Counted from the first letter of the stretch, positions 33,391-40,233 are shown. The stretch: 54,210 nt of DNA from CAZYEI01 sp964646425 (GCA_964646425.1 CAZYEI010000004.1:1-54210), one strand, 5' to 3'. The notes: generated by a model from the sequence alone, not told the origin. Translations and numbers: made by a program.

Positions 33391-33661
33391 TTTTCTTTCT
33401 TAATTCATCTTCAATCGGATTGAAAACTATTTCAAAATTTGCATATTCTGATTCATCTACTTTCTTTTCATTAAACATATATTCAATTAATAATACCTTT
33501 ACAACCAAGAAATCACTCATAAACACTCCTGATGTATCTACTTTTTCTAATAGTAAATAATCACCATATTTTGCTTTTAATTTCTTTACTTTAATAAAAT
33601 TTTTATAACCATTTACAATATTTTCAAAATCTTTTTCTTTTACTGCAATTTTATATATCAT
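33353..33661 (-). CDS. Small hypothetical phage protein
   Basis: A 102-residue soluble, charged protein (MIYKIAVKEKDFENIVNGYK start, KKNETDKKVKKRSF end) that I do not recognise. ATG 33661 has GAGGTG 9 bases upstream; the longer form beginning with TTG two codons earlier is less likely. The 3' end overlaps the ATPase gene, so translation is coupled and a function in assembly is plausible by position only. Confidence 0.65.
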   Translation of the reverse strand: MIYKIAVKEKDFENIVNGYKNFIKVKKLKAKYGDYLLLEKVDTSGVFMSDFLVVKVLLIEYMFNEKKVDESEYANFEIVFNPIEDELRKKNETDKKVKKRSF

Positions 33662-33667
33662 TACCAA

Positions 33668-34054
33668 TTACACCTCGATTTCTACTTTATAAAATATTTC
33701 ATTGAAATATCTACAATACAATGAATTATCGTTATATACTATTAAACTAAATTCGTTTATTTCTTCATTATTTGTTGCACACATTATAACGCCATTATCG
33801 ATTTCAAAAGTAAACGTTATTAGCATATTTTCTTTATTATCATTTATTTGGATTCTTCCATTATTTTCTTTTAGTGTTAAATACATTGTTTCATTTTTAT
33901 TTATATAATAATTATTTATTATTTCTTCGATAGCTACTTTTTTTCCTTTATTCATACTTGAACAATTATTAATTGATACTAATACAAACAACGCAATGAT
34001 GGTAATTAATAATATTTTTAATATTTTCTTTATAATTGTTTTAATCTTTTTCAT
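33668..34054 (-). CDS. Exported or membrane-anchored small protein
   Basis: 128 residues. The basic N-terminus (MKKIKTIIKKILK) is followed by one hydrophobic segment (ILLITIIALFVLVSI, about 14-28) and a Cys at about residue 31 (SINNCSS), which could be a degenerate lipobox but lacks the usual Ala/Gly before Cys. The rest is predicted outside the cell and looks beta-rich (TMYLTLKENNGRIQI, LITFTFEIDNGVIMC). No strong Shine-Dalgarno. Unrecognised; a virion or receptor-related minor protein is possible. Confidence 0.65.
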   Translation of the reverse strand: MKKIKTIIKKILKILLITIIALFVLVSINNCSSMNKGKKVAIEEIINNYYINKNETMYLTLKENNGRIQINDNKENMLITFTFEIDNGVIMCATNNEEINEFSLIVYNDNSLYCRYFNEIFYKVEIEV

Positions 34055-34056
34055 TT

Positions 34057-34272
34057 TTAATAATAATCAAATATCCATTCTTCATTTATTTTATTAACAA
34101 CATTCATTGCTTGTTTTAATGATGGTGCGAAATATTCTACAATATCATATATTAGTCCATTATCACTTATACTTATTCTATTTACTACCATATAATAATT
34201 TTTATCTTCAATTACTGCGATTGACTTTTCTTTATCTAAATAAACTACATTTCTTTTTCTTTCATCAGTCAT
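34057..34272 (-). CDS. Small hypothetical phage protein
   Basis: A 71-residue soluble protein (NVVYLDKEKSIAVIEDKNYYMVVNRIS) with short beta strands and a C-terminal helix (SLKQAMNVVNKINEEWI). The Shine-Dalgarno AAAGGA is 9 bases upstream of the ATG. It starts one base after the stop codon of the 31-residue gene and is followed by the exported protein two bases on, within the - strand operon. No function can be assigned. Confidence 0.65.
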   Translation of the reverse strand: MTDERKRNVVYLDKEKSIAVIEDKNYYMVVNRISISDNGLIYDIVEYFAPSLKQAMNVVNKINEEWIFDYY

Positions 34273-34273
34273 T

Positions 34274-34369
34274 TCATTTGTTCCTTTCTATTTCTTTTAT
34301 ATGTTTCCAAAATCTATAGTTAAAATAAAGTATTATAAAAAGCGATATCAAATATAATATAATTATCAT
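34274..34369 (-). CDS. 31-residue single-TM protein, minor-coat-like candidate
   Basis: A short frame beginning MIIILYLISLFIILYFNYRFW and ending KEIERNK. One hydrophobic helix is followed by a basic/charged tail. The ATG has AAGGAG with 9-base spacing and the stop codon is one base before the next gene's ATG, which are good signs of real translation. Size and shape match pVII/pIX of filamentous phages (32-33 residues); that equivalence is inference. Confidence 0.6.
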   Translation of the reverse strand: MIIILYLISLFIILYFNYRFWKHIKEIERNK

Positions 34370-34391
34370 TCTTTATCACTCCTTTTTAATT

Positions 34392-34409
34392 TTGACATTT
34401 ACTTGTCAA
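34392..34409. repeat. Palindrome copy 4 of TTGACA-N6-TGTCAA, in a divergent intergenic region
   Basis: TTGACATTTACTTGTCAA, 10 bases upstream of the -35 box of the + strand promoter and 22 bases upstream of the - strand ATG at 34369. Position suits an operator or activator site. Confidence 0.8.
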
Positions 34410-34419
34410 AAATATTTTA

Positions 34420-34448
34420 TTGACTTATTGTTTCTTTGCTTTTATAAT
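34420..34448 (+). promoter_or_regulatory. Strong promoter of the 81-residue membrane protein gene
   Basis: TTGACT, a 17-base spacer and perfect TATAAT. The -35 box contains a TTG that opens a longer in-frame ORF; it is the promoter, not a start codon. Confidence 0.88.
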
Positions 34449-34479
34449 TTTCTTATATTCAAAAAGTGAGGTATTCTTT

Positions 34480-34725
34480 ATGCTTAATTTATTTTGTAAT
34501 GTTTTATTTTTCCTTACTAATAATAATTATAGTGCTGGAGATGTTATAGAAAGCGATACAGGAAATTGGAACTCAATGGCAAATTTTCCTAAAGAAGAAT
34601 CAACTCCATCTTATATTTGGTGGTTTCTTATTGTTTTTATATTAATTATTACAATATTAGTTTTAATAATTGAATTAAAAGATACCAAAAAAGAACTTAG
34701 AGAGTTAAAAGAGAAATCTCAATAA
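34480..34725 (+). CDS. Small exported single-TM protein, candidate major coat protein
   Basis: 81 residues: a hydrophobic signal-like start (MLNLFCNVLFFLTNNNYSAG), an acidic amphipathic middle (DVIESDTGNWNSMANFPKEE), one strong TM helix (YIWWFLIVFILIITILVLII) and a charged Lys-rich tail. This is the plan of a filamentous phage major coat protein. It has its own consensus promoter, AGTGAGG Shine-Dalgarno 8 bases before ATG 34480, and a terminator overlapping its end, so it is a monocistronic unit opposite to the surrounding operon. The middle segment is similar to part of the large secreted protein encoded on the other strand (ESDTGNWNSMANFP against NSDTGEWESLANMP). Coat function is inferred. 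Confidence 0.75.
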   Translation: MLNLFCNVLFFLTNNNYSAGDVIESDTGNWNSMANFPKEESTPSYIWWFLIVFILIITILVLIIELKDTKKELRELKEKSQ

Positions 34726-34738
34726 CTCTCTTTTTTTT
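34699..34738 (+). terminator. Terminator after the 81-residue gene
   Basis: The stem AGAGAGTT / AACTCTCT is followed by eight T on +. It overlaps the 3' end of the gene and the end of the convergent large gene. Confidence 0.85.
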
Positions 34739-37136
34739 ATTCTTTCTTCTTAAATATTTTTTTAAATATTGCAATAATCCATTTAATAATAGGATTTATA
34801 ATAAATACATAAATTGTAATTATTCCTAATATACCTAAGATTAAAGTTAATGCTTGACCAAGTGTTGATAGCTTCTTACCTAGTTTTGAGAAAAAATCTT
34901 CTACTTTATTAAATAAGGATTCAAAATCACTTTTTGATTCTTCAGGCATATTTGCTAAAGATTCCCATTCACCAGTATCAGAATTAATTACTTCATTACT
35001 TGAATAAATTCCATCGCCATTTAAGTCTTGAGCAGGGAATGAATAACCTTGTTCATCGGTAAACACACCATATTCAAGTTTTAAATTACCATCACCATCA
35101 TAAACATTAGCATTTCCATATTCATCATAAATAACGTGCAGTCCTTGAGAATTTCCTACTAATTTTATTGTTTCATATTCTGCTGTTTCATAGTATATTT
35201 CTATTGGTGAAAATGCATTTACAAAATAACTAGAATCATTTTTCTTGTTAGTAGTATATATATTGTTGATACTAAAGACAAAATCATATAATTTCTCTTT
35301 AGGTTCACTCAGCAAAGCTAAACGAGATAGTGACATAGTTTCATCTATTTCATATTCGCTTTGATAAGATACTCCATTATCAAAAATATCAAGATTCATA
35401 TCTAAAGTTTTATATGTAATTGTATCTTTATATTTATCTTCAAGATAAAAACCATTTAATTCATTAGGATTACTATCTTTAAATCCTTTTTGATATTTAA
35501 AAGATATTTTTTTAACATTTGGTATTCTTAAAGTTCGTTCTTCATCAAAATAAAATGTAAAACTGATATTTTGACTAATAGTTCTATATCTATGTCCTAA
35601 TAATTCAGCAATATCATTATTAATATCACGTAGATATTTAATATCTTGGATCCAAGCACTGCCTGATGTATTCACCGAATTCCATACTTGAATATTTTCT
35701 TTCATATCGCCACTGTAATAAAACACATTCATAGTTTTATCAACTGAACAAGTATATTTTTGATAATTCACCATTGAATAATCTTGAATAAAGTTATATT
35801 TTGATAAATCACCCATTCCTGTTACATATGGATAAAAGTTTATTTGTTTTATTTTAAATGAATAATCATTAAAATTATCTGGTAATTCAAAATCTTCAAA
35901 ATAAACATATTTAACAAGTCCATCGACATATCCGACATTATTATCAATATCTACTTCATATGTTCCTCTTAATTGTACTAAAATAAGCGTATCACCACTT
36001 TTTAACGTTGAATTAGTAACTGAGCAAGTATATTCAGGATATTCACTTAAATATGAACTGCACAAGTTATATGGCGTTTTACTATTGTATATTTTCTTTG
36101 AATAAGTTATTTCAAATGTTACTGAATGAAATTTTGAAGTTGACAATCTAGCAACAATTTTTTCATCCTCTAAATAAATATTAGAATAACTTGTTTGATT
36201 TACTACAAAATATTTATCTTTTAAATTTACTGATTTAATATCAAAGGAATAATCATAGAATTTATTTGACATTTCAGTGTCAAAAGCAAAATACATTTTT
36301 TCATATGATAAATTTTCAATTGTTACAGAGTTTGATTCAAGGCTAGCTAATTGAAAATCATAAAAATATGTATAACTTATTTCTTTAAAATAATCTACTC
36401 GTGGGATTGTTACTTTAGCAATATAATTACAAACTCCACTTGAATTATCACTATAATTTTTAGCAATATCTAATACTGCATTATTAGTGTATAATTGGAA
36501 TCCGTTATCTTTACCATTAAATCTTATTCCTAAATATTCATTATCATCAATTATTAATAGTGGAATTTCAAATGATGAATTAAACATATCATTAAACGCC
36601 AATAGATAATCATATGCTGTTTCATTATGTTCTACATAAAAAGATATTGTTTTTATATCAGTATCAAAATAGATGTTTTTAGTTATTGTACGATTAAATA
36701 TCATTAATCCATAGTCGCCATTATCATTGTTATGTTTTAAGATATTATAATCATAATTATCTAATGTTATTATGTTATCGCTTAATGCATAATTTAAAAT
36801 TGAATTATCACCTAATAAATCAACTTCTTCACATTCTTCATATTCATAATAAGGTTTTGTAGCACCATAGCGATAGTTTTCTAAATAATGATTTAAACGA
36901 GTTGTATTATCTTCTTCATAAATATCAGCCATTTCTAAAGTCGAATTAGAAAGTGTTGGATAATCAAAGATTTTTCCATCATAATACTTAATACCATTTT
37001 CAATAGCTATATTAGAATTAGAAGTAGTTGAAATTGAGGTTGTAATATCTTCTGCATTTACTTGAATTAAAGAAGCTAATAAATTAAGTAATAACAGGGT
37101 AAACGAAGATAATAATAAAGCTAGTTTTTTTATCAT
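34737..37136 (-). CDS. Large secreted, C-terminally anchored protein (pIII-like adsorption candidate)
   Basis: 799 residues from ATG 37136 (GGGGGT 8 bases upstream; in-frame starts further up overlap the preceding gene). Signal peptide MIKKLALLLSSFTLLLLNLL ... QVNA at 1-28, then a long Tyr/Asn/Asp-rich, beta-looking ectodomain (about 30-700), a DLNGDGIYSSNE loop that matches an EF-hand/dockerin Ca-binding pattern, the module EVINSDTGEWESLANMPEES, a helical linker, and a C-terminal TM helix (LILGILGIITIYVFII) with basic tail KKIFKKKE. Filamentous phage pIII has this plan: exported, receptor-binding N-domains, C-terminal anchor. The call rests on architecture and position upstream of the ATPase genes, not on recognised homology. 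Confidence 0.7.
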   Translation of the reverse strand: MIKKLALLLSSFTLLLLNLLASLIQVNAEDITTSISTTSNSNIAIENGIKYYDGKIFDYPTLSNSTLEMADIYEEDNTTRLNHYLENYRYGATKPYYEYEECEEVDLLGDNSILNYALSDNIITLDNYDYNILKHNNDNGDYGLMIFNRTITKNIYFDTDIKTISFYVEHNETAYDYLLAFNDMFNSSFEIPLLIIDDNEYLGIRFNGKDNGFQLYTNNAVLDIAKNYSDNSSGVCNYIAKVTIPRVDYFKEISYTYFYDFQLASLESNSVTIENLSYEKMYFAFDTEMSNKFYDYSFDIKSVNLKDKYFVVNQTSYSNIYLEDEKIVARLSTSKFHSVTFEITYSKKIYNSKTPYNLCSSYLSEYPEYTCSVTNSTLKSGDTLILVQLRGTYEVDIDNNVGYVDGLVKYVYFEDFELPDNFNDYSFKIKQINFYPYVTGMGDLSKYNFIQDYSMVNYQKYTCSVDKTMNVFYYSGDMKENIQVWNSVNTSGSAWIQDIKYLRDINNDIAELLGHRYRTISQNISFTFYFDEERTLRIPNVKKISFKYQKGFKDSNPNELNGFYLEDKYKDTITYKTLDMNLDIFDNGVSYQSEYEIDETMSLSRLALLSEPKEKLYDFVFSINNIYTTNKKNDSSYFVNAFSPIEIYYETAEYETIKLVGNSQGLHVIYDEYGNANVYDGDGNLKLEYGVFTDEQGYSFPAQDLNGDGIYSSNEVINSDTGEWESLANMPEESKSDFESLFNKVEDFFSKLGKKLSTLGQALTLILGILGIITIYVFIINPIIKWIIAIFKKIFKKKE
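36266..36283. repeat. Palindrome copy 5 of TTGACA-N6-TGTCAA
   Basis: TTGACATTTCAGTGTCAA inside the coding region of the large secreted protein. Confidence 0.7.
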
Positions 37137-37141
37137 ATTAA

Positions 37142-37366
37142 CTACCCCCAAATAATAGAACTCCATTCATATTCATCTAATTCACTTGGTTGTTGATATT
37201 CTTCTTCAATTTTCCATTTATCAATTGTAATAGCATTATCAGTAGAAGATTCAATAATTGAAATATCTTTTATATTTATTTTTGGCTGTGATTCTTTTGC
37301 CGATTGAGCAGTTAAAGGTAATATAGCAATAGCAGTTAGTGTTCCTAATAATATTCCTATTTTCAT
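37142..37366 (-). CDS. Small exported protein of the phage operon
   Basis: 74 residues with an evident signal peptide (MKIGILLGTLTAIAILPLTA, then QSA) and a short acidic, Trp- and Tyr-containing mature part ending EYEWSSIIWG. The mature part is about 50 residues and has no membrane helix. AAAGGAAAGAAAAAT precedes the ATG. The stop codon TAG is 5 bases before the start of the large secreted protein and overlaps its Shine-Dalgarno, so the two are coupled. A minor virion protein is possible; unrecognised. Confidence 0.7.
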   Translation of the reverse strand: MKIGILLGTLTAIAILPLTAQSAKESQPKINIKDISIIESSTDNAITIDKWKIEEEYQQPSELDEYEWSSIIWG

Positions 37367-37396
37367 ATTTTTCTTTCCTTTCCTTGTATTTTAGAA

Positions 37397-37433
37397 AAGT
37401 CTAAATTAAGTATTTTATACCTAACTTAGACTT
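37397..37433. terminator. Hairpin between two exported-protein genes
   Basis: AAGTCTAA / TTAGACTT with a 21-nt interior. The T-run is on the + side (ATTTTTTT), with a weaker one on -. It may attenuate the - strand operon. Confidence 0.45.
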
Positions 37434-37449
37434 ATTTTTTTAATTGTTA

Positions 37450-38106
37450 CTATCTATAGAAAATTTCAATAGTATCAACTAATTCACCTGCTAATTCATC
37501 ATTAACTAACGAAATTTCAACAGCATCAAAATCATAGTTTTTAGTAATTGATGTTCCTGATGTTCCGTCTGCTGATTCTACTTTACATGAAAAGAAGTTA
37601 TAATCAGTTTCAAAATTAAATTGTTCGCTAGCAGTTCCAAATTTAGAAGTTAATAATGTATTAACTAAACTAGTAAAGTTATCGTTAACTATAGGTTGAT
37701 AAATTTTATTAATCATCATTGATTCATCATTAAACATTACAGAAATATTTTTATTTTCTCTTATGCTATCGATGATAAAGACTTTTCTTATTGCAGAAGC
37801 ATCTTCTTCAGATGTTACATAAGTAAATTTTCCATCTTTATTTACACAAGATTGAGTTTTTTCAGAAAAGTTCTCATAATCTTGAACAACAACAAAATAT
37901 TCATCGACTTCTGCTACGTAATAAACCTTGTTTGATTGATAGTATGATAATTTTTCAAATTCGATATCATTTAAATCGATTGAAATAGTTTTCATAGGCT
38001 TAATACCTTTATCATTTACTGCATTATTGATTGCAATTGATACAGGCAAAATAGCAACACCTAGTAAAAATGTTAAACCTGTAAGTAATACTTTTTTTAA
38101 ATTCAT
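37450..38106 (-). CDS. Exported or N-terminally anchored protein of the phage operon
   Basis: 218 residues. MNLKKVLLTGLTFLLGVAIL then PVSIA is a signal peptide or anchor; the remainder is an alternating-strand domain with two Cys (SCVNKDGKF and FFSCKVESADGTSG) that could form a disulfide outside the cell. ATG 38106 is preferred because AAAGGA directly abuts the alternative ATG at 38118. Unrecognised. Position between the basic protein and the small exported protein suggests a structural or host-attachment role. Confidence 0.7.
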   Translation of the reverse strand: MNLKKVLLTGLTFLLGVAILPVSIAINNAVNDKGIKPMKTISIDLNDIEFEKLSYYQSNKVYYVAEVDEYFVVVQDYENFSEKTQSCVNKDGKFTYVTSEEDASAIRKVFIIDSIRENKNISVMFNDESMMINKIYQPIVNDNFTSLVNTLLTSKFGTASEQFNFETDYNFFSCKVESADGTSGTSITKNYDFDAVEISLVNDELAGELVDTIEIFYR

Positions 38107-38173
38107 TTTTTTATTCATTCCTTTCTTTTTTAATTTTCATTTTTTTATTACATTAACTTTATTTAATAATTAA

Positions 38174-38422
38174 TTATTTTTTCTTTGCTTTTCTTCGATT
38201 TGCGAAATATTCTTTTCTACGTTGTGCTGATTTTGAAACCACACCATTTTTAGCACACCACGCTTCACTATTATGACGTCTTGCGTCTAAATAACCTTGT
38301 CTATATTTTTTATCAGTTTGTGTTAATTTTTTATTTGTTTCTACTACTTTTCCTTGTTTTAATTGATGTGCATAACGACTTGCTCTTTGACTAGGGTTTA
38401 GAGGTTTAAAGTATCTTGCCAT
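38174..38422 (-). CDS. Small basic protein
   Basis: 82 residues, strongly basic (MARYFKPLNPSQRASRYAHQ start, SAQRRKEYFANRRKAKKK end) with a WCAKNGVVSKS segment. No membrane part. A Shine-Dalgarno AAAGGA lies 10 bases before ATG 38422; upstream in-frame starts lack one. The composition fits a nucleic-acid-binding protein. It lies between the candidate ssDNA-binding gene and the exported-protein genes. I do not recognise the family. Confidence 0.7.
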   Translation of the reverse strand: MARYFKPLNPSQRASRYAHQLKQGKVVETNKKLTQTDKKYRQGYLDARRHNSEAWCAKNGVVSKSAQRRKEYFANRRKAKKK

Positions 38423-38478
38423 ATCATTCATTCCTTTCTTATTTTCTTTTTTTAACGATGTTAATGTAATAAAACAAA

Positions 38479-38506
38479 AAGCCAATGAGAACTCGCCCAT
38501 TGACTT
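38479..38506 (-). terminator. Terminator after the ssDNA-binding candidate
   Basis: On the - strand AAGTCAATG / CATTGGCTT (one mismatch) followed by TTTGTTTT. It would reduce readthrough into the basic-protein gene and set a high level for the upstream gene. Confidence 0.6.
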
Positions 38507-38521
38507 TTTTCTATATATATC

Positions 38522-38550
38522 AAATAATTGATGGACGTTTTCAATTATTT
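38522..38550. repeat. Perfect 10-bp inverted repeat
   Basis: AAATAATTGA and TCAATTATTT around a 9-nt loop, between the terminator and the stop codon of the ssDNA-binding candidate. No T-run follows, so it may be an RNA stabiliser or a protein site. Confidence 0.7.
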
Positions 38551-38564
38551 AATAACTTGTTAAT

Positions 38565-38987
38565 TTATTCTTCTTCGTTTGTATCATTTTCTTCATTTGC
38601 TAATACACTTTTAAACACGCTTTCAAGCAATGCTTTATTGCTTTCACCTTGAGGAACTAATACACCAACCAATTCTTTGTCATCACTATATACTTCATAT
38701 CGATTTGTTGTTTTCTTTTTGCCGTTATAATCAGTTGTTGTTGTACTTACTCTAAATAATTCTTTTTCTTTTTGTCCCATAAATACCATCGAAAGCACAT
38801 CGTACATTCCAATATCGCCTCTTGGGATATCTAATCTAATCGGTTTATCAATCGTTACTATTTCTTTTGTTCTATCATCAAATGTTTTGATTTTGATATT
38901 TACATAATAATTTGCGTAAAATTCCCCTTTATATTCTCTTATTTCTCTTGTTACTAATACTTTTTCCATTTTTTCAATTAATGCCAT
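38565..38987 (-). CDS. Candidate ssDNA-binding protein
   Basis: 140 residues from ATG 38987 (GAAAGGAAAAATAGAAA upstream; the longer frame from 39059 lacks a Shine-Dalgarno). The body is beta-rich with alternating charges (FYANYYVNIKIKTFDDRTKEI, FRVSTTTTDYNGKKKTTNRYEV) and the protein ends in an acidic tail NEENDTNEEE, the hallmark of SSB-like proteins that recruit partners. It is the first gene of the - strand array. In filamentous phages an ssDNA-binding protein (pV) coats the replicated strand before assembly. The assignment is inference from composition and position. Confidence 0.55.
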   Translation of the reverse strand: MALIEKMEKVLVTREIREYKGEFYANYYVNIKIKTFDDRTKEIVTIDKPIRLDIPRGDIGMYDVLSMVFMGQKEKELFRVSTTTTDYNGKKKTTNRYEVYSDDKELVGVLVPQGESNKALLESVFKSVLANEENDTNEEE

Positions 38988-39174
38988 TTTTCTATTTTTC
39001 CTTTCTATTCGATAATTTTGTTTTATTTTTTTATAATCAAATGAATACGTCCAATTCATTTATTATTTTGGAGGAGGGCTATACTTGAGAGTGTATAGCG
39101 ACTCATTGTAAGAAAATATAAAATAAAAATAGATGCATCACTTTCTTTAAGTGACACATCCATTGTAAAACAAC

Positions 39175-39203
39175 AAATATATTAAAATGAAGAAAAAAAG
39201 TTG
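39175..39203 (+). repeat. Right copy of the 29-bp direct repeat (attR candidate)
   Basis: Identical to 26582-26610. It lies directly before the ispE promoter, so the host side of the junction starts at about 39204. Confidence 0.88.
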
Positions 39204-39205
39204 TA

Positions 39206-39235
39206 TTGCTTTAGATGTAAAAAAAATAATATAAT
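39206..39235 (+). promoter_or_regulatory. Probable promoter of ispE
   Basis: TTGCTT, an 18-base spacer and TATAAT. It begins three bases after the repeat, so ispE keeps its promoter despite the insertion. Confidence 0.65.
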
Positions 39236-39262
39236 AATATATGTATTAAAGGAATGAATAAT

Positions 39263-40105
39263 ATGAAAATAAAGGCAAATGCTAAAATTAATCTTGGCTT
39301 ATTTATAACTGGAGTAGACAACAATAATTATCATCTTTTAGATGCTACAATGATACCAATATCTTTATATGATGAAATTGAAATCAATATTTTAAATAAA
39401 AATGAAGATTATATATATATAAAGAATATGGTACTTCCTAAAGACAATACTATTTCCAAATCGATTGAAGTATTAAGAGAATATTATAAGTTTAATGAAT
39501 GTTTTGAGATAATTGTTAATAAGAAAATACCTAGTGGTGCTGGATTAGGGGGAGGAAGCAGTGATGCTGCTTTTGTTATGCTGGCAATTATAAAACTTCT
39601 TAAATTAAACTATGATTTGGAAATATTAAAAAAATTAGCTCTTAAAGTAGGTGCAGATGTTCCTTTCTTTTTAATAAATGAACCTTGTAGAATGCAAGGG
39701 ATTGGAGATGTATTGATACCATTTAGATTAAAAAGGGATTATTCATTTTTGTTGATTAAGCCTTTATTTGGAATTAATACTAAAGAAGCTTATAAAAAAT
39801 ATGATGAATTAAGAAATTATAAAGAAAGTAATATAGATAATTTAGTTTCTTTATTAAAAGAAGGAAAAGAATTAAAAAATCTTTATAATGATTTGTGGCA
39901 AAGTGCTATAGTTTTACAACCGGAAATAAAAGAACTTGAAAAGAAAATAAAGATGTTAAATCCAAAGTTAATAACTATGAGTGGGAGTGGTTCAACATTA
40001 GTTGTTTATGATGATGAAGAAAAATTAAAGTATATTCAAGAAGAAATAGGAAAAGAAAAAAATCTTGAATTGTGTAAAATTGTAAATACCTTAGTAAAAA
40101 ACTAA
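39263..40105 (+). CDS. ispE: 4-diphosphocytidyl-2-C-methyl-D-erythritol kinase
   Basis: GHMP kinase of the non-mevalonate isoprenoid pathway. KANAKINLGLFITG at the N-terminus, the ATP loop IPSGAGLGGGSSDAAFVM (about 88-105) and GADVPFFL (about 131-138) are the family signatures, with TMSGSGSTLVVY near the C-terminus. 280 residues. I start at ATG 39263, nine bases after AAAGGA; the ATG at 39254 directly abuts that site. In Bacillus ispE is followed by purR; here prs comes next. Confidence 0.95.
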   Translation: MKIKANAKINLGLFITGVDNNNYHLLDATMIPISLYDEIEINILNKNEDYIYIKNMVLPKDNTISKSIEVLREYYKFNECFEIIVNKKIPSGAGLGGGSSDAAFVMLAIIKLLKLNYDLEILKKLALKVGADVPFFLINEPCRMQGIGDVLIPFRLKRDYSFLLIKPLFGINTKEAYKKYDELRNYKESNIDNLVSLLKEGKELKNLYNDLWQSAIVLQPEIKELEKKIKMLNPKLITMSGSGSTLVVYDDEEKLKYIQEEIGKEKNLELCKIVNTLVKN

Positions 40106-40130
40106 TATCGAATTTGATATTAGTTTTTAA
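40100..40130 (+). terminator. Terminator after ispE
   Basis: AACTAATATC / GATATTAGTT with T-run, overlapping the ispE stop codon. Confidence 0.85.
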
Positions 40131-40177
40131 TTTATAGATAAAATTTACAAAAAAGCTAGAAAAATAGCGAAAAATAA

Positions 40178-40207
40178 TTGAAATAGACTATTGTTATTTG
40201 ATAGAAT
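40178..40207 (+). promoter_or_regulatory. Probable promoter of prs
   Basis: TTGAAA, an 18-base spacer and TAGAAT, 26 bases before the prs start, whose Shine-Dalgarno is TGGAGG. Confidence 0.55.
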
Positions 40208-40233
40208 AAAGATAGTATGGAGGATTTATAAAC

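Larger units (their letters stand above)
26582..39203. mobile_element. Inovirus/plectrovirus-like prophage integrated between yabG and ispE
   Basis: A 12.6-kb insertion bounded by perfect 29-bp direct repeats. Contents from left: DDE transposase (-), non-coding replication/packaging-like region (27.8-28.4 kb), DUF3846-like and SprT-like genes (+), then on the - strand HUH replication initiator, small protein, Zot-like membrane ATPase, four small membrane or hypothetical proteins, a 799-residue secreted anchored protein, a 74- and a 218-residue exported protein, a basic protein and an ssDNA-binding candidate; a lone 81-residue membrane protein runs on +. Rep plus Zot-like ATPase plus small exported proteins is the diagnostic set of filamentous phages; no capsid, portal or terminase genes are present. 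In Bacillus yabG, veg, sspF and ispE are neighbours, so the host genes on both sides fit an insertion at this point. Virus identity is inferred; no database search was possible. Confidence 0.8.

Noticed and set aside
34420..34479. Upstream TTG start of the 81-residue gene
   Set aside because: The TTG is part of the -35 box of a consensus promoter and the segment includes the -10 box.
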